Positions 38,601-50,612 of a DNA stretch of 64,000 nt are shown here, in pieces. The stretch lies in contig NC_060114.1 of NCBI RefSeq assembly GCF_021155765.1, positions 13,463,501 through 13,527,500 on the forward strand, read 5' to 3'. Source of the stretch: Diprion similis (lineage: Eukaryota > Arthropoda > Insecta > Hymenoptera > Diprionidae). The notes beneath the pieces were generated by a model. It made no database searches, was not told the origin of the DNA, and saw nothing but the letters and a program-made list of their open reading frames with translations. The position numbers and the translations under genes were made by a program. How positions within the stretch are numbered: position 1 is the stretch's first letter; each line of letters starts with the position of its first letter.

Positions 38601-41600
38601 AAAAGCTTCCGCTATTGATCAAGTAAACACAGATCGGAGTCGCTCTGCATGTGCAGGCGTTGCCCAGTCAGAGTGTGGTTCCCGGTCTTCTTCATAATAC
38701 TTGTCATAAATCAGGCACTCACTTGGCCCTCTTACGCTCTGCATGCGTGTTTTTCTTTGCTCCTTGTTTCGAGTCATCTCAACGCATTTAACTCCGTCTC
38801 TATCTCTCTTTCTCTCTCTCTCTCTGTAGAACAGAGGAGAAGTCCACTACTCTCGGCCACGGTGAAAAATCGATACGTGCAATATTCTTCGGGGTGAGAA
38901 GACGAGTCATTAGCCTGCCAGGCTAATGTCTCAATCTCAGTAATTAGCGACCAGTCGACGGCAGTCCGGGTTATCGATGAGATAATGCGCAGTGTCAGGT
39001 TCCGAGACGTGAACTCGGTCCAGCGATCCCTAACGAGCCCAGATAACGAGGAGCATTACACCGGCGAATATCCCCTGCAATAACCCCTAGCTTTCTCCAG
39101 AAAACGACACTTGAACGCATTTCAGGCCAACTTCTAACTCGCGTGTCGAACGACGATACGATATTTACTTTCGAACAAACGGTACGCTCTACAACTTAGG
39201 ACAAGGAAGAACCTGATCCCATCCAATTCGTTTCACACCTTTTTCCTACCATTTACAAAGTCTTGAACGTTATCAAGAACACGCGGGTTGTAAAAAAAAA
39301 AAATAAAAAAAAAAAAATAAAATAACAGATAGAAGATCACTCTCCAAACGTGCGTTGAGACCTAGTCACGTGTTTTCTCATAGTTCTCATAAGTATACTT
39401 CCTAATGTCTTATTCATTATATGCTTTATCAAGAATACATCGTCGATGGATTTAATAATAAGATAGCTAGAGTAAGTCGTTGCTTTATTTTCCGTAGACC
39501 CTGAAAGCTATACATCGATAAGATCATCACAGGTAGAACATCAAACGATTCGAGTTGTTTCACTGTGTTCTCTCTCTCTTTTTCTTCCTCTCTCTATTGC
39601 TCCTAGTCTTAAGTTTTTTCGGCTTCTCGATGAAGCCGATCATGTACCTCGCGTAGACGCTGTCTGGTTGTTATTCTGTGAAGAAAATCATGCGTGTAAT
39701 TAGAATGGTGCAAGACGTTCCTTTGTTTCCTTGAGAAGTTGCTTTTTCGTTTTCATATTTCTCTTCACTCGGCCTTTACTTTCGGACACACTGCAGTACG
39801 AGGGGAGCTGTTCTTTCTCGGTCCCAATGAGAGAGACCGAGAGAGAAGAGAGAGAGGCTGCAGCTTCTAGGCGGTCTCGTGCGACGGAGCATGATTAATA
39901 TGGAAGGTTCTAATATACGAAAGCAAAACGCCTAACGCGTCGGTAGGCCTCGCTCCTCGTCCCTTTCCCGCCGTCGCGGCATCCACGATATTTCATTCTA
40001 TTCCAAGAACAATGTCGATGGAAGGTATCGGTTACCTTATGACCCTTTTATGCGCTGAGTACTCCTTTCAACGCCTCGAATCTTTTCTCCTTATTTCTTA
40101 CCCGGCCTCGGGCTTTATCTTTCCTTTGTTTTCTTTCATTTTTTTCTTACCACCTAATTCCTCTCTCCCTCTCTCTCTCCCTCTCTCACACACACACTCA
40201 TCCGTCCTCGATCTCTCCTATTTTCGTCGTCTCTATCACGATTCTTTCACTACTCATAATACCTCTGCCGCTAATGAGCACCGATTATTATGTCTCTCGC
40301 CTCCGGTATAACAATCGACCATCGGTCACCCTGCTCGCTCTCTGTGATCCGACGCTCGTTTATTTCGACCAAAACAAAAGAACTGACTGACGCGCCATGA
40401 TAAAAGCTCGATGCAGGGGGGCAAGCTCATCTCATTCTTTCATCCTACCAGTTGATATATATATATAAACAATATTAGAAACATAAAGAATATTGCACAA
40501 CTGATGGAATAATTTTTTTTCGCCAGAAACCCTTCGTCGGGGTGAGAAAACAATATCATATATCTATATATATATATATATATATATATACATAGATATA
40601 TATGAAACGTGGGGTTAGGTGGGCACGGATACTTAAGCACGAAAAGGAACAAAGCGGGATCTGAGATGATCGCGGTAGAATGGAATCGGGTGCGTGGAAT
40701 GGAACATGAAATAGAATTGCCAAACGCACGCCAAATGCTTCGAGGTAGGTACAATAATGCCAACCTCTACTCGCGGAGCTGAACCGAATCGATATTGTAC
40801 CAGTATTACGTATATACGAGACAAATTAGTTGCTTGTGGTCCAATATTCCCCGCCCTAACCTTTCGCCCCATCGAGGTGCCGCCGGACCAGAACAGCCGG
40901 CGGGGGTTGCGAGAAGCGCCCCGTGGGGTTGGCGTGAAAACAACTCAACGCATCACGATCCGCGGACGTGAAACATAAACGGCGTGTGTGTAACAGTCTC
41001 GCGATTCTGTCGACGAAAGCTGGTGACAGCTGACGATGAACTCTGCCGGGGCGGAAACAACTTTTCTACGACTTAAGACGTGGAGGAATTGGCGGAATTG
41101 ATGGACACGGAAAGGTTTCCTCCCTGCGGGCAATTACTCGCGATGGTCTCGAGGGTTGTTTCTCTTGTTTCCTCCTGTCCGCCGAAGCAGTTGTCCAGGT
41201 GGGTGAATAAAGGTGGCTAATTATTTCACAATCTATTAAGCGGTGGGCGGTCATTTTTCTTGGTTCGTAATATACGACGGGGGAGAGAAGGAGGTCGTGT
41301 AATGGGGTAAATTTGTTGGTGTTGTACCGTATTGATTTAGGGAGAATATGTGGTCTGAATTAATAGCAACCTGTCCCGTGGAAGCCTCGTGATGGATTAC
41401 ATTATATAGGCCGTCAATAGTGGCCGGGGTTCTTTGTTTAGCTAACGCGCGGGAATTCTGGACGATGATTTCCAACCCGCGCCCTTTGACGATGGAAAAA
41501 GTAATCGTTAACCACCATCGATTCGTATTGTTTGACCGGTAGTGGCGATATCAACCAAACGCCCCTTCTTATTCTCGTCATTCTACCGACTTCGTATACC

Positions 41601-44600
41601 TATATATATATATATATACAACATGGCGAACGTAGAAAGAGAGAAAAATAAAACGCGAACCTGCAGCCACACGCTTGTAGTTCCAAATCTACCGGCGGTT
41701 CTGTTGTTTTTGGAATTTATTTTTCATCCAACTGCACGCGGTCTGTACTACAAGAAACGCGCGCCGGATCTCAAAATGATTAAAAACTGAGACGGGTGCG
41801 GGACGCGGTTAGGCGGAGTAATTAATAAGGGAGAGTGAGGAAAAAAATTATATTAACGGGGGTGTCATTTATCACGGGGAACTCGTGCTATAGCGCAGGT
41901 GTCATCGTGGCTCGAAGCGAGAAGCGCTAATGACGACCGATGATGATGAACGTTATCCTGCACCATATATACCCCATGTGTTGATGCTTTGATGATAAAT
42001 TAATTGACTGGTATTTTTGCATATGCCCTTACAGGTCCACGTATCACCGACCGTCTTGCAAAACGCGCTTACACAGGATTCGACGAGGGCCCGGAAGGTA
42101 CGAGGGACACTGGCAAAGGGTAAGTCTTCTAATACACCTGGGAGTTTATCAAAATCTGATAAGACTGGGCAGCGGCAGTCCATTCCTTGTCCTAAGCCAG
42201 TGTTGCTTCGGGCCAAAACCCATCCGCCACGAAGCCCAGACTCAGCCCAGAGAGGAAGAGAGAGAGGGAGAAGGAGGGAGCGAGAAACCCGACCCAATCC
42301 AAGTCGACTAACCTGACCGAGCTCAACGCGGTGCACACATGCCAACGTTCCAGTGTCGAGGATCAGAGCTTGGGGAGAATGTGCGATGGTGTGTGACTCC
42401 ACATCCCCATCCCCGGTTCTCCAACTCTACTTGTTCTCTCTCTCTCTCTCTCTCTCTCTCTTGCTCTCTGTGCGGCGGGTGCTTGCTTCATGCTTGGAGA
42501 TTGCTTGGGGGCTTTTTGGGTTCGGTTATATTGAATAACTCGCTCGCTGGACCGCGAAAATATACGATGAATCCGTCGAGCGGAGCGGGGTGAGATGACT
42601 TCGTGTAGTGTATGCTGCATGGATTTGTTTTCCGTCAATACCCACCTTGTTGCCGATTTTGGTCCTGCGAGATCCGTCGCTCAGCCCCTCATATCCGTGT
42701 AATTTGAATCTAATATCTATTCGTAATCTGGAGGATGATTTACTCGATCACTCATCGCCACAGTGTCATTGGAATCTAACTATCGACGACACGAATCGAC
42801 GGTTTTTATGACTCGTTTGAAGACCGATTCAGTAAGGACGGTCTTTGCCAATGCCTAAATTTACCCGGCAAGCCCACGGCGTTTTAGCTTTACTCATTCA
42901 TAATCGTGAAAGGTCTTTCGTAAGAATAAATGCACTCCGTTTGAGCATCGATATTAACAATACATTAGAGTTTCAAGAGAATCCGAGGTTTCTCAACACG
43001 TCAGCAATGCCAGAAAGTGATTAGGGTCCTACTTTTGCTCTGTGGTCGCTTTAAAGTCTTTCGGAAGAATTGTATCGGCAGTGCAGTGAACAAGAATCGG
43101 AACATCGACATCTTGTGTTATCACTTCAAAGTTGGTTAGTGTTTTACGGTTGATGCTTTACTTTTATTCTCTTGAAACTAAGATAATTTTCCACTTGTCA
43201 GCCGGTATTAATCTTCCTTGATAAATTCAAGTCATCGTTGTGCTTTTGAACAGCACGCTTTCCGATCGAAATAAAAGTGTTTATACAGTGTTTCAGTATA
43301 TCCGGCTGTCTCTTGTAAATTTAACTTTCCCCACCGATTTCAGCGCGTGTAACATAGAAATGTAGTAAGTAAGTACCTACCCGTAATTTGGGACAACGAA
43401 TGGTGAAACACACGGGTGGCTATACGAGCTTACCGTTCCCGGTTTTCCCCAGAGTACCTACAGTAAATCTGTCGGTTAATTTACCAAGTGGATAATAGAA
43501 CCGGCAAATTCCCGTTTGGCGAGATACCGTCTTACGCTTCTTCTTCTTTTTTGGACTTTGGTAACTTTCCAAGTCTGGAAATTCCGAACCAGCCGTTGAT
43601 GCGGAAAGAAGCGAGCGGAGATAAGAGAGGGTTGAACTCAATGCTCGTTTAACGCTTTGAATGCCCATTAGCGATGGAGTCCAAACACAAGAAGTGAACG
43701 GTCTGATATATAACATCACGACAATGAAACCACCGGCAAAATGCTTACCACGCGTTTGTCCGAGTTGTCTATCCACCTAGCCACCCACCATCTCTACCCT
43801 TTCTCACCCTCCCCCCTCCTACCTGTCTACCTACTGACTAGCGGCAGTCAGTCGACAGGTGGTAATCTATGGAAACCATAGCACGGCGCTACGGGCTACC
43901 CGGTCTTTAATGCCCTTCTTGCGGGGGATTCACTCTAAGGAACACCCGGCAGCGAGTTCTCAGGTGTAAACGGTCCGATAGTAAAACGCGTGATATTACA
44001 CTTAAGGCACGTTTCTGAATGTCGAGTTGAACAAGATAGGACCAAACGAGAGAGATAGTCCTTTATAGTTTTTAGAATTCTCTATTCATCTTGGAAGGCA
44101 GAAGCGGAACCAGAGACGAGGAGAGATTGGGGACGATGAAGGGATAGTGAGGAGCTTCGTCCGCCAAATGCGATTTCAGAGACGTAATTTGAAAATCGTC
44201 AAACCGACGGCAGCCGCGGCCCTCCCGGCGGCTCTGGTGAAATGAAATTACGCAACCCTCTTCCAGATTGTCCCTAGAGCGAACCGATGCGGAGAGAGAA
44301 AACCCTGCCACAAAGGCACCTCGTTTGCTCGGCACAACGTCGTAACAACAACAATTTGGCTAACCGCTAACTGGTATCAAATGCTCCGCTAATCGCTCCA
44401 CGTCGTATTATAAGCGATACAAATATTCACCCTATGCGTAGATCGTTTAAACGAAATGCCTCTTATCACATACCCGCTTCGGTAGCTGGAATAGAATATC
44501 AAAAACTTTGCTATATTTGATAAACCCAAACGAAACGTCGCTGAAGTCACGATGATCTTCACGGAACAAAACAACGTCTTGATGTTTGAAAAACCGAGAG

Positions 44601-45562
44601 CCGATCTCTGGATACTTTTCCACCGTCGAATCGGTAAAATGTAAATTCCATCTTCTGATTTTCAGAGATTCGTCGAGTTTTTCAGCAACGCGAGTCGGTT
44701 ACACAGTTTCAAAGAGACACTAGTGAGCGACTAGGGAAACAAGTAGCTTCTTCAAAAACACATGTTGAACTTCCGAAGTTCACTGTTTTTACACATGTCC
44801 CACCCAAGAGACCGTCGTCGCCGTTGTCGGAAAACCGTCCAACGAAAGCGACTAACAAAAGACCAAGAGAAGAAAAAAGTAAAAATAAAAAATGAAACAA
44901 AAACTCCGTAGAAAAACTTACCGATTCTTAGCGGCGGCAGCTCTGTCCCTCTGTCTTCGATTCTTGAACCAGTTTCCAACCTGCGTTGGTGTCAGTCCCG
45001 TCGCTTCGGCGAGTTCCCGCTTCTTTCCCGGATTCGGATAAGGATCCTGAAGGTACCACTCTCTGAGCAAGGACCTCGTGCGCTCCTTGAAGCAGTGGGT
45101 CTTCTGCTCACCGTCCCAGATGGTCCTGGGCAGGGGGAACTTCTTCCTCACCCTGTACTTGTCCACCGGACCCAACGGCCGTCCTCGCAGCTTCTCGGCC
45201 TCCTGATAGTGCGCCTCGAGCCACATCGCCTGGAGCTTTCCGTGCGAATCTTTCGTGAATTTATGCCGTTCAAGGATCGCGTAGAGCTCGCGAAAGTGGC
45301 CTGAATGGTAGGCAACTATCGCCCTGGCTCTCAGCACCGCCTCGCTCTGGTTCAGTTCCTGGATGTTCGGATGCGCTACCGGCAGACTCCACAAGAACCT
45401 CGCAAGCCTCTCGATGTCACCGCTTTCCTCGAGCGTTTCGCAGACCGTCGCTACCTGGCCAACCGTGAATGACAGCGGCAACGCGAACAGCGGCGCCGGG
45501 ACGATCGGCCCACTGTTGTTCGACGTCGCACTTCCAGTACCAGCTGGAGCGACGGCTGACAT
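13868..45562 (-). CDS. Optix: Optix, Six3/6-class SIX-homeodomain transcription factor (three coding exons)
   Basis: Nuclear DNA-binding transcription factor. In insects Optix acts in eye and anterior-head patterning (family knowledge). Exons in transcript order are 45562-44922, 15745-15350 and 14249-13868, 1,419 nt coding for 472 aa. Residues 31-145 form the SIX domain, running from [20 protein letters not shown] to [11 protein letters not shown]. Residues about 147-206 form the homeodomain, with helix 3 [14 protein letters not shown] and the tail AAAAKNR typical of Optix/Six3/Six6 rather than So/Six1 or Six4. The C-terminal half is rich in Pro, Ser and His and includes [12 protein letters not shown] and [13 protein letters not shown]. 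Both introns interrupt codons after the second base and the joined frame stays open. I chose the ATG at 45562 because an in-frame TGA lies about 60 bases upstream with no other ATG between. The first intron is 29,176 bp. Identity is very confident; the exact exon-2 donor is less certain. Confidence 0.95.
14250..15349 (-). other. Optix: Optix intron 2 (1,100 bp)
   Basis: AT-rich intron between the two C-terminal exons, with GTCCGT at its 5' end and TTTTCCAG at its 3' end. It contains A- and T-runs, notably a poly-A stretch around 15190-15214. No coding potential was seen on either strand. If the weak donor is skipped, the first 49 bases become coding and end at TAG, 15301. Confidence 0.75.
15350..15745 (-). 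CDS. Optix: Optix coding exon 2: acidic/Pro-rich linker
   Basis: This exon encodes about 131 residues. The acceptor TTTTTCAG ends at 15746, and the first base completes the Arg codon to give KNR-MQQQSG. The peptide contains [13 protein letters not shown], a motif seen just after the homeodomain in insect Optix proteins, then long Pro/Ser runs and Phe-rich segments. The exon is strongly GC-rich within AT-rich flanks. The predicted donor is AG|GTCCGT after 15350. It is not a consensus site, but it is the only GT near the end in the phase exon 3 requires. Without splicing the frame continues 15 codons to a stop at 15301. Confidence 0.88.
17260..17286. repeat. (AAAT)n microsatellite in Optix intron 1
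   Basis: About six AAAT units. Confidence 0.85.
22968..23003. repeat. (GA)n microsatellite in Optix intron 1
   Basis: About 18 uninterrupted GA units followed by A-rich sequence. Confidence 0.9.
26152..26246. repeat. Degenerate CAGGGAATTC-type dispersed element
   Basis: It begins TTCAGGGTGGCTACTGG and continues with repeated variants of CAGGGAATTCTGGAAAACCTG, ending at TTTCAGGGATT. Short internally repetitive elements of this wording are, as I recall, scattered in many arthropod genomes. No open frame or terminal repeat was found. Confidence 0.4.
27275..27309. repeat. (TTC)n microsatellite in Optix intron 1
   Basis: Eleven or so TTC units. Confidence 0.88.
29349..29438. repeat. (GTAG)n and (GATA)n compound microsatellite
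   Basis: Seven GGTA units at 29349-29378, a short spacer containing GGTACCTAC, then GATA units at 29403-29438. Confidence 0.85.
29549..29578. repeat. (TA)n microsatellite
   Basis: About twelve TA units and a GTATATATAA tail. Confidence 0.85.
33515..33611 (+). other. A-box/B-box-like tRNA-related stretch with hairpins
   Basis: TAGCCCAAATGG at 33531-33542 fits the pol III A-box pattern. GGGTCGTAACC at 33599-33609 differs from the B-box consensus at two positions. A stem forms between ACGGGGATTA (33523) and TAATCCCGT (33543). The D and anticodon arms of a real tRNA do not form, so at best this is a decayed tRNA-derived element. Confidence 0.15.
34181..34230. repeat. (GTC)n/(TTG)n trinucleotide tract
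   Basis: Five GTC units at 34182 followed by ten TTG-type units with one GCT interruption. Confidence 0.82.
35047..35075. repeat. (TA)n microsatellite
   Basis: About 14 TA units, followed by CATATATATGTATGTATG. Confidence 0.85.
35623..35652. repeat. (AT)n microsatellite
   Basis: About 15 AT units between TACATACA and GTGTGTTTG. Confidence 0.85.
35857..35889. repeat. (CTAC)n microsatellite
   Basis: Seven CTAC units preceded by TATAGGTAC and followed by CGACGTACCTACAC. It shows the TAGGTAC motif grading into the repeat. Confidence 0.88.
37199..37239. repeat. (GAA)n/(GGAGAA)n tract
   Basis: Imperfect GAA units with GGA interruptions. Confidence 0.82.
40565..40590. repeat. (TA)n microsatellite
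   Basis: About 13 TA units. Confidence 0.85.
42434..42462. repeat. (CT)n microsatellite
   Basis: About 14 CT units. Confidence 0.88.
44922..45562 (-). CDS. Optix: Optix coding exon 1: SIX domain and homeodomain
   Basis: This exon encodes residues 1-213 plus two bases of codon 214. It starts with a 30-residue Ala/Pro/Ser/Gly-rich leader, then carries the whole SIX domain and homeodomain. The ATG at 45562 has G at -3 (ACCGAGATGTC). The donor at 44921 is a strong GTAAGTTT, splitting the Arg codon CG|A that ends KNR. The domain most constrained in the family therefore sits in a single exon, and the variable tail is encoded some 29 kb away. Confidence 0.96.
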
Positions 45563-46300
45563 CTCGGTTCTTGTTGCTGGTTGCGCCCTGGCCTCCCGGT
45601 TTTTAGCGACAGTCAAAATTCATTCGGGGAACGGGAATCTCGCCGCCAAATGCCGATTCGCTTCCTCGAGATCGAGAATTTATCGGAATTGCAGTTGGCT
45701 GAACGCGACTTGATCCGGAGGCCTTTTTTCGGGACGCTTTCAAAAATTCATCCGGGCTCGTAGGTGGTTCCAGAAACTTTATATTTTTATGGTAATGTTT
45801 ATCGATGAACTTTTTTTCGATTCGTATCAACGATCTCGGCACATGGGGAAAAAGTTGAAGAGAATTAGTTTTCGCTAAGGGTGTTATGGATTATTAAAAT
45901 TTTCATGTTACACTCGGCTTAGTACGTGATCATTTTTTTTTCTCTTCGTTTGATTTCTTCTAGTAATTTTACTCGGAATTATGAATTCCTGTTTACGACG
46001 CAGCGGCTTTTCCCGCGGCGTTAAAGTCACTTTAACAGCGATATCATAATCTCCGCATTCTACAGTCCGCCGGATTACACAATATTTTGTAAGACTTCCT
46101 CTAGAGCTTCGCATTTGTGGTATATTATCGGTGATCCGTAATTTCTCAATCACTAAAGTTTCCATAAAGTTCTTGAACATCCGTTAACCATCGCACTGAC
46201 AAATGTTTCACTGTGTAACAATCCCTAAATGACAACTACCTTTCCATCTTTCAATTAATAACCGTTCAAACACTCTTGCAAACACCTTTAATTTCCGTTC
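45563..46300 (-). other. Optix 5' untranslated/promoter region
   Basis: This stretch is immediately upstream of the Optix start. An in-frame TGA lies between the ATG and the extended open frame, and a TTG-initiated extension after that stop has no support. No TATA box or transcription start could be fixed, and no acceptor suggests a neighbouring coding exon. It is likely to hold 5' UTR and promoter sequence simply by position. Confidence 0.4.
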
Positions 46301-49300
46301 TTCAATTTACGTCCCAAAACAGTTCCGATCACTTCTTCGAATTCAATTCTCACTCACATCCTGACTCGCTTAAATTTTTTCCTCATTCTTCCTCTTCATC
46401 CTCCCCGCACCTTGAAACGATCAACGAACTTCACTGCCACGTTTTACGAAAAGAGAGACGGAACAAAAACTCGCCTCTACGATGAACCAACAGACAACAA
46501 ACAACAACACGTTCACTCATTGATACAAGTATCGATCAATTTTACCTGGATTATTCACGTTTATTTATCGTTTTATATCTACTTATTTACTCGTTTTTTC
46601 GTTATTGATTTCGATTTTTATACGGTCGTTTTTTTTCTTGGGCGGGTGTGTTTTATTTATTTTTTTTTTTATAGTTTTTTCGTTTTGTTTTCTTGCTTTT
46701 CTTTGACTGGCTGAGGAAGGCTTGCGGTTACCAGGGTGTAGGGGGCGGGGGGAGTCAGCGCATTATTATTTTTGGTTTTGATTCGGATCCGATTTTCGAT
46801 ATAGGAATTCGTAGTAGTGCTGCGCGGTGGTCTGCAGAGTCCAGTTTTTGGGCTGTTGCTTCGGTCGGATCAGATAGCAAACTGGTTTCGTTTACAAGCC
46901 GTCGTCCCTACCCCGGGTCTCCCCTGCATGATACGTTTGTCCGTGGACGGCACATCGTAGCCTCGGCACCAGGAGTCGGTGCTACCTACTCCTCAAAAAC
47001 GCCGGCCAATACCAAGCCACGCCCACAAAGAGGATCACGATTGGCCCGATCCCATCCCCGTTCCCATGGCAACCTTTATTCGACCCCCGCCCTCCCCACC
47101 CCGCCGACCCATGCCGCCTCTCTCTGCACTTCCTCCGCACAAGTTTTGTGTTGGTTTAATTATCCCCACCCGTTTATACCGTCGGCGAATCCCCTCCCCC
47201 CCCCACCCCTTCTCGCTCCATGGCTCCCCTCAAAAACTCACTCCAACCATCCATCCATCCATCCCTCCGGCTAGGCTCTCCCGCAAAGTCGGAGTAACAA
47301 CCCACGCCTTCCTTACTCGTTATACGTGCTGCGCTCAATGTAGATATAACATGCTCGCTGGGCGGGTACACTTAAAGTGCATCTGAAACAACCGACGAGA
47401 TATCTTTCGGGCAACCTGTACAGCCACCCTGCCAGAGATACCGAGATGTTTGAGAAGTGAAAATTACTCCCCTATTCAAGGACGTTTGCAGAGTCGGTTT
47501 TCATTCTTTCATCAGGATTAATGGAAACCATGAAGGAATAAGGTTATGTGACAATTCTGTAAGCTAGTGTATGCCGTATTCAGGAAATTCAAAGTAAGCA
47601 ATCGAATGCGAGATTTCTCGCACCTTGATCGTAATATGCAAGAATTTTGCCACGGCGTGGCAGGTGATAGCGCAGAAGCGTTCTTCAGGGCTTATTGAAA
47701 GTTGTCGAGCGCCGCCGGCGCATTTTGTACCTATCCTTGGTGGTTCGGTCTCTTCAGGCTTTGTACTCTCACGGAATGTGCGTATTTAAACAGGAACGTA
47801 TGTTCCGATTGTGCAAACGACGCTACATCACATCTTCAATTTACTTCGACGCTGCGAGAAAAGGTACGACTCCAAGTATGTATGTACTCAGGGTAAAATG
47901 GCCGCCGAACTTTTTTACACAAGTTGTAATACTTAATCTCCGAAGCTCTTTCTCGCTTCCGTGAGGTCGTTTTTCATTCTGGGTTTTCCCAAATGTGAGG
48001 ACAATCGCGGGGGGTCCTTCGAGTTGTTAAGAAGACACTGAGGTACCAGCAGGACTCTGCGGGACGCCGTCATCCTGATCGAGGTGTCTACGGACGGTCG
48101 TGCGTCCATCGTATTTATCCTCAGGTATGTATACATGGCTAGGTACTTACCCTGCACCGAGGGTCAAGAGGATGCCCAAGTCTAGGTTGGTGCATGCACA
48201 GTGCAGCGTACCTACACCTAAACCCCGCTCGGTATTGGGGCCAATTAGTCATTGGCTGGTGGTCGCATTCACTAGAACTATATACAGCTTTGGTACGACG
48301 ACGGGTATTAGCCACGGCATGGGAAATTCCCGACGTCAATTCCGTTTCTCCGCAGTCTCGTAGCTGTGTCCTTATTATAACAGCTTTGTTGCACCGTTAT
48401 CAGAAAATGGATTACCCACTTTAAGTTCTAAAACTTTTCAGTCTCTGCGACTTCGGTTAGAATTTAGGTATATTGCAGGTACACAATCGACTTTCAAACT
48501 AGAAATCTCGTTCTGTACTCGTGCAGGTTAAATTTTTCTCTTCTTTGGCTTCCAATACCGAGAGAATTGACACTGTGAAACGCTGATAGTAACTCATTAT
48601 ACAGAGCTATTTTCTTCACGGACTTTGATGGTCTGGTTTAAAGGTTCTCTTCGAGTAACTTTAAAGAGGCTCTAGTCTAACCGGCATTTTGTTCTTTCAA
48701 GTCGCATCGCTGGCTGTATATAACAGTAAGCAAAAGAGATAGGCGATCGTCGTCAGACGACTCAATATGGCGTATATAACTCGTACATTTCGCGCTTAGT
48801 ATGAAAATAATCTGTCAGCGATATCATGAGCACGCTGGCGACAATGACGATGAAATTCGATACGAATTTGAAACAGGTAAATTCTGACAGTAGAGGATCA
48901 CCTCGATAGGCTTCAAGAATAGGTAGCTATAGTATAAGTACCCTGCAACTGCGACATGCATTAAGCTACTGCAGCTGTACGCAGCCGACTGACTTTATGA
49001 ATCAGGACGATTTCCGCATAACGTTTTATACAAATGCGTGAAAAACACACGTCTCATCTCGCAATTCGATTATCCTCCTAGCAGACCTTTTATTCCGTGT
49101 TCGGAACGCAGGAAATGATAGAAAAATAAAATCGAACGGGTGAGATGGATTCCTTCGACGTGTAACCGTGAATCCGGCATATTGATGAACGTTGCCGCCC
49201 ATACAGTAGGGGGAAACTTGTGTACGACATGCACGACACCTTGGGGTCCACAATGGGGCTGGGATCGTTCGGTGTATCGCTGTGGGATAATCCTGTCCGA

Positions 49301-50372
49301 TTTTTACGGCATCCAGATATTTTCTCCTCTCCTCTTCTCTCCTCTCCTTTCCTAGCTTCGCTCTGGGCTCTCTAATTCTACGTGTATGTTCCCCGCTAAT
49401 ACCGGCCTTCATGCTCGAGGTTGTTGTTTGGGTAGGTACACCCTGCATCTATGGGCGAAGTAAGGGTGAAGGCAGGACTCGGCGGGTAGGTATCTACGCT
49501 TACACCGTTGTAATACTCTCGCATTCTACCATCGCGAGCGTAGGGTAACAATATGGGTGATGTGTCCGCGCGGGCTAATGCGTGGTGCCATTATTATTGA
49601 ACGGCGTACTAATGGGGTGTGATCCTCTTCCTCTCGTCACGCAACCGTCCCGTCATGAGAATTTAATGGTTTACGCAGCCTCCGCGCGTCCCTTCCTTTC
49701 GGGACAAAAAACGTTAATATATTTGTTTTCAAATTTGTCTGACAAGCAGTGACAAACATGGCGCAATGATGCGCGAAGTGATAAAAATTTGATTCACGGA
49801 TTACGGTTTCACTTTTGTCTGGATTTGGGTTCTATACACATTCTTTAAACGTGCCAACGGTAGAAAATTATAGAAAACCTTGATCGTGCCAAAATCTGAA
49901 AGTCGCTGGTTATAAACTGGTGTCAAAGTCGCGAGGTGGAGTAAAATTGTCACCGACGGCAGCCATGTTCCGATTCGCTTTGTATCAACGTATTCATTTT
50001 TCTTTTCAGTATTCACACAAGTATTAACAGTTTTGAAAACCTTCTCAGAACACTGATCATCACGTTGGAGACAATCGGATGACGATTCACCTTTTTCTTC
50101 TCCTTTTTTATCGAGCCGGGATGGAGCTGAGGGTTGAAAATAATTGCTGCCGAAGCATAACGCGTGGGGATGCTGGGTCTGGTTTGAGATTTGAGAAGAG
50201 TGGCGCCAAGGAAGTCCTCCTTTGCGGCGAGGTGTTTACTCAGGAGTTGACGGGACGGGGTGCGCGGTAGAGATGGTGAAATTTGAGGTTCGTCCCGTTA
50301 CTCGAGTAAGCGGCGCTGCAGGGAGGACGGAATCTTTCCGCCTCCAACCCGAGGCAGGCTCTTCCTCGGAGG

Positions 50373-50612
50373 ATGACGAGGCGCATCTGGGCTGGCGCCA
50401 TCTCGATTTGTTTGTTTTACTTCGCGGCGAACCACGCGGGATGGGCCAGTCAAACGCCCTACGCCGCACTAGACGAGCTTTCCCAATACACTTTCGTTCC
50501 CTTTTCTACCACTATACTACCACCGCGTCTACCTACCACTGAAACGCGAACGGATTCGGGGGTTAATGAGGTCGTTAGCGGACGTTTAACCCCCCGGCTG
50601 ACTCAATCTTAA
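50373..50612 (+). other. Candidate small secreted-protein ORF (79 aa)
   Basis: A true ATG with A at -3 opens 79 codons. The N-terminus MTRRIWAGAISICLFYFAA has a basic start and a hydrophobic core, and GWA before SQ would be an acceptable signal-peptidase site. The rest is rich in Thr, Pro and Ser and contains no cysteine. I know no homologue. It stands alone in an intergenic region and overlaps other open frames on both strands, so it could be chance or a first exon of an unseen gene. Confidence 0.18.

Larger units (their letters stand above)
15746..44921 (-). other. Optix: Optix intron 1 (29,176 bp), no coding content seen
   Basis: This is the large intron between the homeodomain exon and the tail exons. 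Open frames inside it are short, low-complexity or driven by microsatellites, and I recognise no conserved protein in either strand. It holds many simple repeats (listed separately), a degenerate CAGGGAATT-type element at 26.15 kb, two copies of a 16-base motif near 36.3-36.5 kb and one at 22.3 kb, and an A/B-box-like stretch at 33.5 kb. Large introns of developmental regulators commonly hold enhancers. That is inference here; the sequence alone does not locate them. Confidence 0.85.

Noticed and set aside
45563..45616. N-terminal extension of Optix from 45616
   Set aside because: The first codon there is TTG, not ATG, and a TGA lies just upstream in frame. The first usable ATG is at 45562.
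46693..47274. 193-codon plus-strand ORF
   Set aside because: No recognisable domain, Ser/Pro/His composition from local base bias, overlaps another open frame, and no intron signals or neighbours support it.
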